A stretch of 57,057 bases of DNA from Lachnospiraceae bacterium UBA3762 (lineage in GTDB: Bacteria; Bacillota; Clostridia; Lachnospirales; Lachnospiraceae): contig DFGA01000035.1 of the NCBI GenBank assembly GCA_002371615.1, forward strand, positions 1-57,057, given 5' to 3'. Each line of letters begins with the position of its first letter. Within the stretch, counting starts at the first letter, position 1. Positions 7,339 to 15,356 of this stretch are shown piece after piece. Under the pieces are notes generated by a model. The model had not been told where the DNA came from. It made no database searches and saw only the letters and a list, made by a program, of their open reading frames with translations. Made by a program: the position numbers and the translations under genes.

Positions 7339-7503
7339 TCACAAAATGCGTTCATTCATATCAACGATTTCATTATACACCTGAGGATAATGACCGTCAA
7401 ACACGCAGATATAAGTCAATTCACGTGTCAATACATATTTATGCCGGCTCCGTCTTATGACGAAGTCGGCATATATGAAGAAGGGATTATAAAAAAAATT
7501 CAC
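7339..7503 (-). CDS. small coupled protein, 54 aa, GTG start
   Basis: A GTG at 7503 overlaps the TAG of the upstream gene (TAGTG) and is preceded by AGGAGG seven bases upstream. The frame runs 54 codons to a TGA three bases before the next gene's ATG. The product is hydrophobic and aromatic at the N-terminus (NFFYNPFFIYADFVI), then basic (RRSRHKYVLTRELTY), then YICVFDGHYPQVYNEIVDMNERIL. Function unknown. The tight fit between two genes, the strong ribosome binding site and the coupling on both sides argue that it is real. It is easy to miss because of its GTG start and length. Confidence 0.6.
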   Translation of the reverse strand: MNFFYNPFFIYADFVIRRSRHKYVLTRELTYICVFDGHYPQVYNEIVDMNERIL

Positions 7504-8816
7504 TATACCGCCTCCTGATCCTCAAGCAATCTCTCCATCTGCTCCTCACTCAATTCTTCATGGTATTCCTTTCTATCCATGAAGCGCTTCTCCTGAAGCT
7601 TGTTAAAATACTCCTTGTTTTCCATTCGTCTTCTATACACTGCGTCTGCTGCCGCCTTATCATCAGCTTTTCTCTTCCTTTCCTTCGCCGCCTGACGCCG
7701 TCTTTCTTCCTGTCTCCTGGCGGCATTGCTTTGGTTTCGGTTATCAGATGTACCGACATCCATAATTGTATCTTCACCGCTGACCTTTTCGCCCAAACCG
7801 TTTTGTTTCATGGACAGGTCCACATGCTGTATTGTACCAGCGCCTCCGCTTTCGCGAAGAAATACTCCTGTGGATCTGATCACCCCATCTCTGTATCCGT
7901 CCGTTCCGCCAAGCGTAAACTCTGTCTGCTGCTCTCCAAGGTATATGGCTCCGATATCAGCCTCCTTCAGATCCATCAGCACATCATTGCCGTTCTCATC
8001 CTTGCACCATACTTTAAGTTTTGAGAATATCTCGTCATTTTCATCAATCCATCCGTTGCCGTCGCTGTCATATTCGCGGAGGTCACCGAAACCGTCACCG
8101 CTCTTTACCCCGAACAGCTCGCTGCCGTCATCAATTTTACCGTTCCCGTCTTTATCCAGGGCAAGAAAACCTGAACCCATACCGAGCATGGATATCTCAT
8201 CCTCTTTTCCATCAGCATCAAGATCAAACTTAAAGGTCTGATCCCTCACATCTGCTGTATCGGATCCTATATTGATAATAAGCGGATCAAACAGTGCATC
8301 GGCCATAGTCGGGATCCTCACGTTCATATATTCCATGTAGCTCCGGCTCATAAGTATATTTACATTAAAATCAATCGTCCGACCGTCCTCAGTACATGCC
8401 TTGCCACAAGCATTAAACCCTGTCTCTTCGGTTTCGGAGTATGTGAGCATGCTTGAAGAATAACCACCAATGCTTGCACCGCCCATCATTCCGTATGACG
8501 CAAACCTCTTAAACATCGCAGCCAGCGTGTTGTTCTGAAATGCGGAAGCACCCGCTCCTGCCCCAAACAGGCTTCCGGATGTTATTTTCCCGAGTCCCTT
8601 GAAATAACCGATATCATCCATATTGTACGAGCCCATCCCGCTGTTATCCTTACCTGATTGATAAGTATCCTTTGTGACGGCATTATCTTTATTGGAACTG
8701 TATCTGTTGATCATTCCCATAAAACTGCTTTCGTAACCGACCACTCCATTCTTCATCCCGGTCTGAGTATAGTTTCTTCCCGACATCATGTTTACCGTAC
8801 TGTCTGCAATCCTCAT
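7503..8816 (-). CDS. probable exported protein with EF-hand-like loops
   Basis: 437 residues from ATG 8816, chosen because GGAGGG lies eight bases upstream; the in-frame ATG at 8888 has no such site. The N-terminus (MRIADSTVNMMSGRNYTQTG) is polar and unstructured, as in flagellar-type export substrates, and there is no Sec signal. The centre holds three calcium-binding loops of dockerin/EF-hand type: DLDADGKEDEISML, DKDGNGKIDDGSELFG and DSDGNGWIDENDEIFSKL, at about residues 220-275, then GAIYLGEQQTEFTLG. This loop set is common in bacterial surface and secreted calcium-binding proteins. The tail is a very basic, Arg/Lys/Glu-rich helix. It is followed by a coupled 54-aa gene and the PD-(D/E)XK gene. 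The leader at 8857-8913 contains a terminator hairpin. Confidence 0.8.
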   Translation of the reverse strand: MRIADSTVNMMSGRNYTQTGMKNGVVGYESSFMGMINRYSSNKDNAVTKDTYQSGKDNSGMGSYNMDDIGYFKGLGKITSGSLFGAGAGASAFQNNTLAAMFKRFASYGMMGGASIGGYSSSMLTYSETEETGFNACGKACTEDGRTIDFNVNILMSRSYMEYMNVRIPTMADALFDPLIINIGSDTADVRDQTFKFDLDADGKEDEISMLGMGSGFLALDKDGNGKIDDGSELFGVKSGDGFGDLREYDSDGNGWIDENDEIFSKLKVWCKDENGNDVLMDLKEADIGAIYLGEQQTEFTLGGTDGYRDGVIRSTGVFLRESGGAGTIQHVDLSMKQNGLGEKVSGEDTIMDVGTSDNRNQSNAARRQEERRRQAAKERKRKADDKAAADAVYRRRMENKEYFNKLQEKRFMDRKEYHEELSEEQMERLLEDQEAV

Positions 8817-8856
8817 AAGTCTTTCCCTCCAGTCCTTATTCTCTTGTCTGTTTGTC

Positions 8857-8913
8857 CTATGTCTGTGTATGAAAAAAGCTGTGTTCAAAGTTCAGTCCAT
8901 TGAACACAGCCAC
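8857..8913 (-). promoter_or_regulatory. leader element with short ORF (VAVFNGLNFEH...)
   Basis: An 18-codon frame from GTG 8913 encodes VAVFNGLNFEHSFFHTQT and ends 41 bases before the gene at 8816. Both its DNA and its peptide are close to the leader before the gene at 11312 (GGCTGTGTTCAA.GGA.TGAACTTTGA). A stem made from the same bases and followed by T6 is listed separately. It may be a translated leader of attenuator type or a conserved terminator sequence. Confidence 0.45.
8872..8910 (-). terminator. terminator/attenuator hairpin
   Basis: GCTGTGTTCAA (8878-8888) pairs with TTGAACACAGC (8900-8910), and on the minus strand T6 follows. It ends transcription from the disrupted gene 8944-9540, or acts within the leader of the gene at 8816. 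Confidence 0.8.
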
Positions 8914-8943
8914 TTTCCTTAGCTCCTATTTGATTTTGTTGGT

Positions 8944-9540
8944 TTATATACCGATTTTCATAAACTGCTCCATCAGACGTTCATACATCTTCTTGTAACG
9001 CATATAGCCTTCATGATAACCAACATCGTATTGCTGTTGCATTCTGTTTTTGTATGCTTTCACCCAGTCGCGGGGTTGATACAAATCTGCCTCCGAGCTT
9101 TCTGTTTCACTCAGAAAGTAGTTTACTACAGGAATACCCTCCTCTTTATCCAGATAACAAGCAAAGGCTTACTGTTCAAAGCTGTCCGCAGATTTCGGAT
9201 TGTAATTTAGAACATCGATCATCCTCTCCTCTACCGTACCGTCTTGCTTCCATATCTTTACGTGATAATATGGATTCTCTTCCGAAAAATCATCCGGCTT
9301 ATACACACTTGTACTGACACCGGTTTGGATGGATGCCCATGATCCCACAGCTTCTTCTCCCACATCAGCATCGTTCTTACCATGTAAAACAATCCCTTTT
9401 GTTGCTCCGGTCTGATTTTGTATAGCTGTGTTTGAAAGTGTACTTCCGAAGCTATCAGATCGACTATTATTAACTCTGGAATTATTGCTTAAAGGCTTAA
9501 ATGTATTGTTGTGATTATATGCAATAGCACCTATACTCAT
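8944..9540 (-). pseudogene. cluster protein with in-frame TAA at codon 124
   Basis: The frame starts at ATG 9540 (AGGGGG upstream), reads 123 codons to TAA at 9171-9169, and continues in the same frame without another stop to TAA at 8946-8944. The second part (AFACYLDKEEGIPVVNYFLS, then WVKAYKNRMQQQYDVGYHEG and YKKMYERLMEQFMKIGI) is plausible protein of the same style, with a charged helical tail. I take this as one 198-codon gene broken by a nonsense change, not as two genes, because the second part has no suitable start near its internal GAGGAGGG. The N-terminus is Asn/Ser-rich and polar (YNHNNTFKPLSNNSRVNNSR) like other cluster proteins. Function unknown. Readthrough or a sequencing error would restore it. 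Confidence 0.65.
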
Positions 9541-9560
9541 ATATGTCCCCCTTAGCTATT

Positions 9561-11312
9561 TTATGCAGTCATTCCCATGAGTTTTTCTATAAAGCGCTCA
9601 TAGAAAGCTCTTTCCTTTTCTCTTGCTGCAATCACCTTTGAACTCCTAGTTGAATACGGTTCTAGGGGATGATCAAGAGAATAGATAGCGTTCTGAGCCG
9701 CCTGGATAGCTGAGCTGATCGTACTTCCCATAACATCGTCCGGATCATATCCATTATACTGACGGATAAATCGTTGTATCATAAACTGCGGGATATGATC
9801 AAGTGTTCCGGTGGACGAGAATCCCTGCCCGTCCATCCCGATTTCATCTGCAGCATCCAGCCAGGCTTTTTTCACGTTCTCCGAAGCATTCTTTCCAATA
9901 CCCAGAAATGCCTTTTCTCTCATTGCACGAACCTTGTCGGCGGAATCAGTGGGCATTTTATCTCCTGTACTGTTTATGCCCAAAGCCCTTTGGTTTGCTT
10001 CTATTTGGGAGTTCCAGTTATCCCACATTTCCTGTTCCGTAAACACCTTGCCGATAAAATGAGTGTTGTTGATATATTCAGCATAAGGCTCGGTCAGGAT
10101 ATCTCCCAGCTTCCTGCCCTCCTGTAGGGCCTTCTCAACATCTATCTTTCCGTTATCGGTGGAATCGTAGTATGCGCGGAATCCGTCAATATCAAAATCA
10201 TCTTTCATGAAATCCTTCCAGAACTTCTCCTGTGGAGCGAATGTAAGATTCTGATCCTTCGAAAAACTCTTTAAGAACTCCTGGACCTTTTCATAACTGT
10301 CCGGGGAATCATACGAAAGACTCCATAAATCCCTCTGCGATATCTTTCCCCCAACATCTGATATTTCCTTACATGAAATGCCCTGGTCCGTATAAGCTGT
10401 AATATATTTAATGTTCACAGGAACAATCTCTTCAGTATCAGGATCTGTATACTGATTATGTTTTGAAACAATTGTTTCAGATACCGCATCGGTTGTGGTG
10501 TCAGAATAGGTATATCCGTTTTTGATCGCACTTATCTTTTCCTGTGTCTCGATATCATCAAGATCAGCAAACAAAAGTGAAAATGCCTCATCGTAAAATC
10601 CACTTTCTCTCATCGTTCTGTCGAAGAAGGTATTTATAGCGTCAAATATCTTATTTGCGAGGTTTGCAAGAGAAGGCTCTGTATCACCATACTCTTCAGC
10701 ATACTGGCCCAACAGGCTAACGCGATCACCTCTATCAAATATCCCGTCGAAATAGCTCGTATCCGTAAAATAGCTGCTTGCTATCAGATCAGCCGTTTCA
10801 TCTGTCTGTCTTATGTACATACACATCGCCGCAAACTCGGGATAATCCATATCCTTTGGATCAAGATCATAGGGATCAAATGCTCTTTCGAACTCCTCGC
10901 CATTTTCATCTATACCGGTTATAGTGTATGTTTTGTCTTTACCATCAGAATTGATGATGATATTGAATGACTGCTCGGTCTCCCAGTATGAATAGATCAC
11001 TTCTCCGTTGGAATTCTGCTGCGCGTACGCCTCCTTTGTCTTGATATTGGCCGTAATACATCTGGTATACGCAGCCGGATCGCCATATCCTTTACTCATG
11101 ATCGGAATACACGTAGCATCCAAATCCTTAGACATTAAGCTTTCTTTGGATACTTCCGTGATCATGTTCTTATCATTTCCGATTCCATAATCATCCTGTG
11201 CCAGTTTTCCTTCAAAAGAATCCTGCGCGGAGACAGCTTTCCCCTTTCCACCCCTAAACATGGCATAGTAAGTTGTCTTGCTTTGAAATGTTCCTAAACC
11301 TGCTATTGACAT
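9561..11312 (-). CDS. large probable exported cluster protein, 583 aa
   Basis: ATG 11312 follows AAAGGAG at good spacing. The 583-residue protein is acidic and soluble, with a polar N-terminus (MSIAGLGTFQSKTTYYAMFRGGKGK) and no Sec signal or membrane helix. The middle (about residues 120-330) mixes predicted beta and helical segments. The C-terminus ends in a helical, charged stretch (SSKVIAAREKERAFYERFIEKLMGMTA) resembling the endings of other cluster proteins (compare YERLMEQFMKIGI in the broken gene just downstream). I do not recognise a family. It is the first gene after a LytTR-type promoter at 11501-11572 and is followed, 20 bases on, by the disrupted gene at 8944-9540. The leader holds a terminator-like hairpin and a short ORF. 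Confidence 0.75.
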   Translation of the reverse strand: MSIAGLGTFQSKTTYYAMFRGGKGKAVSAQDSFEGKLAQDDYGIGNDKNMITEVSKESLMSKDLDATCIPIMSKGYGDPAAYTRCITANIKTKEAYAQQNSNGEVIYSYWETEQSFNIIINSDGKDKTYTITGIDENGEEFERAFDPYDLDPKDMDYPEFAAMCMYIRQTDETADLIASSYFTDTSYFDGIFDRGDRVSLLGQYAEEYGDTEPSLANLANKIFDAINTFFDRTMRESGFYDEAFSLLFADLDDIETQEKISAIKNGYTYSDTTTDAVSETIVSKHNQYTDPDTEEIVPVNIKYITAYTDQGISCKEISDVGGKISQRDLWSLSYDSPDSYEKVQEFLKSFSKDQNLTFAPQEKFWKDFMKDDFDIDGFRAYYDSTDNGKIDVEKALQEGRKLGDILTEPYAEYINNTHFIGKVFTEQEMWDNWNSQIEANQRALGINSTGDKMPTDSADKVRAMREKAFLGIGKNASENVKKAWLDAADEIGMDGQGFSSTGTLDHIPQFMIQRFIRQYNGYDPDDVMGSTISSAIQAAQNAIYSLDHPLEPYSTRSSKVIAAREKERAFYERFIEKLMGMTA

Positions 11313-11420
11313 ACGTTTTCTCCTTTCCGCAGCTCATCTGTCAGTCAGAGCTGCACCGCTCTCCGGAAAGGTCCGAGCGGTTTGACTGTTTGTATTTTGT
11401 TGCTAAACAGATATGTTTTC

Positions 11421-11474
11421 TCATGAAAAACGGCCGGTATCAAAGTTCAATCCTTTGAACACAGCCGCTATCCA
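11421..11474 (-). terminator. hairpin and short ORF in the leader of the 583-aa gene
   Basis: On the minus strand CGGC...GTTCAA pairs with TTGAAC...GCCG and is followed by T5. The same bases encode a short frame from GTG 11462 (VFKGLNFDTGRFS, stop at 11421). It lies between the LytTR promoter (-10 at 11506-11501) and the start codon at 11312, so it is inside the 5' leader of that transcript and could act as an attenuator. Alternatively it simply terminates the kinase transcript. Confidence 0.5.
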
Positions 11475-11500
11475 TAGCTCATATCATGTTATCTGATAAG

Positions 11501-11572
11501 GTTATCGACACTATTCATTTTGATATTATAGGGATGTCCTAAAACGACTATAGAATGACATAAAACGACTAT
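11501..11572 (-). promoter_or_regulatory. LytTR operator and promoter, site A
   Basis: AAACGACTAT occurs at 11542-11551 and 11563-11572, 21 bp apart, with GATAAC as a -10-like hexamer on the minus strand at 11506-11501, 38 bases from the proximal repeat core. It would drive the gene at 9561-11312. Three further sites with the same half-sequence lie in the island. Confidence 0.75.
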
Positions 11573-11575
11573 TCC

Positions 11576-12856
11576 TCATATCATAACTACTGCTGTAAAT
11601 TCCTTATCATCGCAGGATATTGCAAATGTACCATCGTTCTTTTCGGCTACCGATTCCACATTTGATAATCCGATGCCATGTCCTTCTTCAGATGGGTTAA
11701 CCACCTTATTATCCACTATCTCAACTTTTTCACTGATCGGGTTACGGACATTCAGTATGATCCTTCCGTCCTTTTCCACGAACTTTACACTGATGGAAGC
11801 CGTGCGACCCTGTTTAATGACTTTTTCACATGCATGAATAGCATTTTCAAGAAGGTTTCCAAGCAAAACAACGATATCATCATCCGGGAGTGTCACATCC
11901 TTCAGATCGCTGATGGCGAAGGTCATACCGATACCTTTGCCCTTTGCAACGCGATACTGCTGGTTTAATACAGCATTGATCACCGGATGCCCGACATTTA
12001 TCTCAGCTGCTTCAACGGCTATATTCTTGGTTATCTGTTCCGTGAGTTCGATCGCCGTATCAACATCTCCACTTTTCATCAGTTCCTGCAATGTAGCAAG
12101 CTGCTTTTTGTAATCATGAAGTTTTCGTCCCTGAAGTTCATATAAAGATTGCATATTATGAAACGCCTGAAGCTGGTTCTGCTTTCTCTCAACTTGTATC
12201 TCGGATAGTCTCAACTTCTCATCTTTAACCAATGCCTCCTGCAACAGAAACATAGAAACGATATTAACCGCAATCAATACAGCTGAGATTGAGATTTCAA
12301 AAAGTCCCATATCAGAATCCGATACAAAATACGCATAGGAAAACAGTCCGACTACTACCATGGAAAGCGGGAGCCATATAAAACGCGACAACTCATCAGA
12401 TTCCTTCTTGTATATTTCTTTTATCAGCGGAAGCTTTTTTCGAAGGAAGACCACTATGAAAAACACAATCAAGCAGGATACCCAGCACATGATATTTATA
12501 AAAATCTGGTTATCTCCGTGCTTGAAGCGGAACAATACATATATTTCCGTTTGAACCAGAATCTGTAAAAGAATGCAGGAACTTGAAAAGAAAATGCTCA
12601 TTATCCAACCTGATAGGTAGCATGTTTTCACAAAAATCATGTGGATAACAATATATGTTAACAGTTTTATCGGATAATACTTATCGGGCAGTATTTCAAA
12701 TAAAACAGCATTTCCTGCGCCCATAATCGTAACCAAAATGAATGATATGATTCTTTGGGATTTGTCCCACCTGAAGAACATGAAAGAATCATAATAGTAT
12801 TGACACAATGCCGTTTCCAAAGAGCACGTGGCAATCAAAACCAGCCATTCTGTCAT
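11576..12856 (-). CDS. AgrC-like sensor histidine kinase
   Basis: 426 residues. The N-terminal half holds about six hydrophobic segments between residues 1 and 215. A cytoplasmic helix leads to the phospho-acceptor His247 in GRKLHDYKKQLATLQ. The GHKL ATPase follows, with N box NLLENAIHAC and G box EGHGIGLSNV. This is the architecture of AgrC/ComD/HPK10 kinases that sense secreted peptides. ATG 12856 overlaps the stop of the LytTR frame (ATGA), so kinase and regulator are co-translated. No agrB or agrD peptide gene is visible in the window, so the signal must be encoded elsewhere or be of another kind. It probably phosphorylates the split regulator just upstream. Confidence 0.9.
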   Translation of the reverse strand: MTEWLVLIATCSLETALCQYYYDSFMFFRWDKSQRIISFILVTIMGAGNAVLFEILPDKYYPIKLLTYIVIHMIFVKTCYLSGWIMSIFFSSSCILLQILVQTEIYVLFRFKHGDNQIFINIMCWVSCLIVFFIVVFLRKKLPLIKEIYKKESDELSRFIWLPLSMVVVGLFSYAYFVSDSDMGLFEISISAVLIAVNIVSMFLLQEALVKDEKLRLSEIQVERKQNQLQAFHNMQSLYELQGRKLHDYKKQLATLQELMKSGDVDTAIELTEQITKNIAVEAAEINVGHPVINAVLNQQYRVAKGKGIGMTFAISDLKDVTLPDDDIVVLLGNLLENAIHACEKVIKQGRTASISVKFVEKDGRIILNVRNPISEKVEIVDNKVVNPSEEGHGIGLSNVESVAEKNDGTFAISCDDKEFTAVVMI

Positions 12857-13119
12857 AACTCTCTCCCCGCAAACAATGTATACTCCTGTTTAACCTGTTT
12901 GTATCTTGCTTTCGGGACGGACATCTCCCGACCGTTATCAAGTGTAAGGATATAACTGTTGATGTTACGGATATGCACCATGTTCACAAGAAAGCTCTTA
13001 TGAGTGCGCAGAAAGCCCTGACCTTTTAGCATTTCCTCCAAGTTCTCAAGCTTCTCATAGATTTGATATGTCCGGTCACGCAACTGGATCAGGCTCTTAT
13101 GACCGGATGTTTCAAACAA
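12853..13119 (-). CDS. LytTR output domain of a split AgrA-like regulator
   Basis: The frame encodes a LytTR DNA-binding domain (FETSGHKSLIQLRDRTYQIYE, GQGFLRTHKSFLVNMVHI, MSVPKARYKQVKQEY). It is open from about 13187, and the first ATG at 13119 cuts into the domain. Upstream codons in the same frame read NTIVFSCVEGEIKLKASDIVL, the usual start of the domain. The receiver lies in the adjoining frame and ends at TAG 13172-13170. The natural product is therefore almost certainly a receiver-LytTR fusion, reached by a -1 shift at the A7 run (13182-13188). It should bind the AAACGACTAT repeats. It ends in ATGA overlap with the kinase start. Confidence 0.75.
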   Translation of the reverse strand: MFETSGHKSLIQLRDRTYQIYEKLENLEEMLKGQGFLRTHKSFLVNMVHIRNINSYILTLDNGREMSVPKARYKQVKQEYTLFAGREL

Positions 13120-13169
13120 TACGATATCCGAGGCTTTCAGTTTGATCTCTCCTTCAACACAGGAAAAGA

Positions 13170-13562
13170 CTATTGTATTAGTTTTTTTCGTATTTCACCG
13201 CAGATATCATCCATACACTCTGGGAATGTCTTATCAAGATCATCCTTTATCAGAAAACGACTTGCCCGGACTTTATATCCGTCAAGCGCATAGTTCATAA
13301 ACGTGGTTACAAGTATGATCGGGACATCTTCACGAAGTTCCCGTATCTTCCTGGCAACCGTCAGCCCGTCCATGATGTCCATGTTGATATCAAGAAAGAT
13401 GATATCTACACTCCTTCCTTTTCTTATGGCCTCAAGCATTTCCATACCGGATCTGTATCCTGATACTGTAAATCCGATATGTTTTTTTGAATCATAGTCA
13501 TCGATCAGCGCTTTCAGCCTGGCTATATCCTTTCTGTCATCGTCACAAATAAAGACATTCAT
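13170..13562 (-). CDS. receiver domain of a split AgrA-like regulator
   Basis: 130 residues forming a complete receiver: acidic pocket CDDD at residues 6-9, phospho-acceptor Asp58 in FLDINM, the VTTF loop and a late lysine in LIKDD. It ends early (EIRKKLIQ, then TAG) because the frame shifts relative to the LytTR half at a run of seven A residues. One extra A, or a -1 slip at A_AAA_AAA, joins the halves into a normal-size response regulator of about 236 residues. A LytTR operator lies upstream at 13593-13666, so the operon is probably autoregulated. If no slip occurs, the cell makes a receiver without DNA-binding output. Confidence 0.85.
   Translation of the reverse strand: MNVFICDDDRKDIARLKALIDDYDSKKHIGFTVSGYRSGMEMLEAIRKGRSVDIIFLDINMDIMDGLTVARKIRELREDVPIILVTTFMNYALDGYKVRASRFLIKDDLDKTFPECMDDICGEIRKKLIQ
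13182..13188 (-). other. A7 slippery run joining receiver and LytTR frames
   Basis: On the minus strand the sequence is CGA AAA AAA CTA in the receiver frame, and a -1 slip gives AAA AAA ACT AAT in the LytTR frame. The zero-frame stop comes three codons after CTA begins. This is an A_AAA_AAA heptamer and a homopolymer able to change length, so it can be read as a ribosomal or transcriptional slippage site, a phase-variable tract, or a simple indel. Confidence 0.6.
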
Positions 13563-13592
13563 GCTCCCCGTTTCCCCCTCTGAATTATTGTA

Positions 13593-13666
13593 TTTATATC
13601 GGCATTTTTAAAGTGAAATATATGGCCATTTCCTGAAACGACTATAAAATGACATAAAACGACTAT
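13593..13666 (-). promoter_or_regulatory. LytTR operator and promoter, site B
   Basis: AAACGACTAT at 13636-13645 and 13657-13666, 21 bp apart, with TATAAA on the minus strand at 13598-13593, 40 bases from the proximal repeat core. It precedes the two-component operon and implies positive or negative autoregulation. Confidence 0.75.
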
Positions 13667-14286
13667 GATCCTGCTTTTTTGTTGGCACTCAGCTCCATAG
13701 CAAAAGGATTGATCATGACCGAAAACCCTTCAGCTTCCTTTTGTTTTACAAGTCTGTTTATCTCCATCTGCTCCTTAAATGTTTCCTCTCGTCGTGTCCA
13801 GAATCCGTCATCCTCGTTCCTTACCTTGGGCATCATACTGTCCTGCCCGTTCGGAAAACCGGCCCGCTCCACGTTAATGCTAAGGTCCGATTCGTTTTCT
13901 CCGAAGCGCATTATTATAAACTTACCGCCAGCTAGAGTACTAAACGGATCATTTGACGAAAACAAAGCCTTAACCTGGCTGACCACCCATTCTTCGTATT
14001 CATGATCATCCATCATCCTTCGGATACCGGCATCCGAAAACGATATCATCGTCGTATCCATTCTGTTAGATGAATCAAATGACAGATTCTGCAGCCTGTC
14101 GTTCAAATACATCCGGTACTCATATTCGCTTCTTACAGGATTGTTGCTCTCACGAACGTTTTTTTCCGTTTCTTTTTGGATGCATTCCGAAAAAGAGCTC
14201 CTATTATCACCGATGCTATTTGATGTGCGAACCGGGTTTTGCCGGAATGCCCGGCTCATATTACTGATAGTAATCATGTTATTCAT
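13663..14286 (-). CDS. probable exported cluster protein, 207 aa
   Basis: Polar, Asn/Ser-rich N-terminus without a Sec signal. The central segment (residues about 79-118: MISFSDAGIRRMMDDHEYEE, then WVVSQVKALFSSNDPF) matches the neighbouring protein at 14295-15218 (VLITEEGWENMKKDPDYAAW, then VVGVIKEDRSVSNPF). That defines a shared module of the form (I/L)(S/T)(D/E)(A/E)G..(R/N)M..D..Y..WVV, repeated in this cluster. The C-terminal quarter is a charged helix. Function unknown. The start ATG 14286 follows AGGGGG; the gene begins eight bases after the stop of its neighbour, so both are in one transcript. Its 3' end touches LytTR site B. Confidence 0.7.
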   Translation of the reverse strand: MNNMITISNMSRAFRQNPVRTSNSIGDNRSSFSECIQKETEKNVRESNNPVRSEYEYRMYLNDRLQNLSFDSSNRMDTTMISFSDAGIRRMMDDHEYEEWVVSQVKALFSSNDPFSTLAGGKFIIMRFGENESDLSINVERAGFPNGQDSMMPKVRNEDDGFWTRREETFKEQMEINRLVKQKEAEGFSVMINPFAMELSANKKAGS

Positions 14287-14294
14287 ACATCCCC

Positions 14295-15218
14295 CTAAAA
14301 CATTTCCGCTATATCGGCTGTCATAAAGGCCGCCTCGTATGATGCAGCTATACTTGCAGGCGATTTCATCACTGAAGGCGTATTATTCCTCGTATCAAAA
14401 AAGTGTGCTGTATTTCTTGAGCTTTCCAAAGCCTTATTTTGATAGTATTTGTTCTCATACATCTCATTAAGACGTTTTTTTTGCATATACTTCGCCTGGA
14501 TATCAGCTTCAATAAGCTCCTTACGCTTCTTTTGCCGTGCCTTTCTTTTCTCTTCCCAAAGATTATAATCAGCCGGAGGCTGTAATTCGGCCTGCGGGCC
14601 TCGTGTTACTATCCCTCCTCCTGCTGTCGCTGCATTATAAGCCGAACGTGCCCCAGCAGCAGTACCACCGTATATCTTACTGAAGCTTTGTCCCTTATAA
14701 TCTGATGGTGACGCTCCAAAAGTCTGCACTATGAACGCCCCTTTGTCACCCATGCCGAAGAAAGGATTGCTGACAGACCGGTCTTCTTTGATAACCCCCA
14801 CTACCCAAGCTGCGTAGTCAGGATCTTTTTTCATATTTTCCCAGCCTTCTTCCGTTATAAGAACGGTCTCCTCGTCATAAGGCCTTGTTCCGTGATGGGG
14901 AATACCGGCAATTGTTCTGCTTATAATATCCTTGAATTCGCTCATGGACATGTTTTCCATATCCTCCGCCGAAAGACCGGCGGACGACAATACGGAGTAC
15001 CCCAGGTTTACCCTATCTATCTGTTTTTCCTTGTATTGAGGCTTTCTTGAATAGTATTCAGCCATTACGGTTCCCCTCTGGGATTCCTTCTTAACATCCT
15101 CTATTCCCTTTTCATCTGTCTTTTCCGAAAAAGATGGTTGCCCCGTCCTTTTGCTCACTGTCTGATTACTTGCATATCTACTGTAACTGTAAGTTGCTTC
15201 AATCGATGTTCCTGTCAT
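14295..15218 (-). CDS. probable exported cluster protein, 307 aa
   Basis: Start ATG 15218 is chosen because GGAGGGG lies eight bases upstream; an in-frame ATG at 15245 lacks a site. The polar N-terminus reads MTGTSIEATYSYSRYASNQT. Residues about 110-165 contain the cluster module (ITEEGWENMKKDPDYAAWVV...NPFFGMGDKGAFIVQTFG), shared with the 207-aa protein. An Ala/Gly-rich linker is followed by a strongly basic helical region (EEKRKARQKKRKELIEADIQ) and a short hydrophobic ending. No signal peptide. Family unknown to me. A 27-codon upstream ORF (15215-15298) ends in ATGA overlap with this start, so translation is probably coupled to it. Confidence 0.7.
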   Translation of the reverse strand: MTGTSIEATYSYSRYASNQTVSKRTGQPSFSEKTDEKGIEDVKKESQRGTVMAEYYSRKPQYKEKQIDRVNLGYSVLSSAGLSAEDMENMSMSEFKDIISRTIAGIPHHGTRPYDEETVLITEEGWENMKKDPDYAAWVVGVIKEDRSVSNPFFGMGDKGAFIVQTFGASPSDYKGQSFSKIYGGTAAGARSAYNAATAGGGIVTRGPQAELQPPADYNLWEEKRKARQKKRKELIEADIQAKYMQKKRLNEMYENKYYQNKALESSRNTAHFFDTRNNTPSVMKSPASIAASYEAAFMTADIAEMF

Positions 15219-15298
15219 GGCCAGCCCCTCCTGTTTGAAATACAATGACGCCTGAATCCAGTGATCATTCCATTGAACTCAAGCGCCTTCCTTAGCAT
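15215..15298 (-). CDS. 27-aa leader ORF (MLRKALEFNG...)
   Basis: From ATG 15298 the frame encodes MLRKALEFNGMITGFRRHC and ends PRO-TGA overlapping the next start (CCATGA). The ribosome binding site is weak (AGAAG). The peptide resembles the leaders before the genes at 16394 (MLRIAMEFKD), 8816 (VAVFNGLNFEH) and 11312 (VFKGLNFDTG). Repetition of the pattern and the ATGA coupling support translation. Confidence 0.45.
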   Translation of the reverse strand: MLRKALEFNGMITGFRRHCISNRRGWP

Positions 15299-15356
15299 AT
15301 TTTCTTCTATTGTCTTATTTTTTCCGTGGTAGTAATCTCAGTTCGGCTTCATATGA

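Noticed and set aside
11576..13562. A complete agr system with agrB and agrD
   Set aside because: Kinase and regulator are present, but no AgrB-like membrane protease or AgrD-like peptide could be found in the cluster on either strand.
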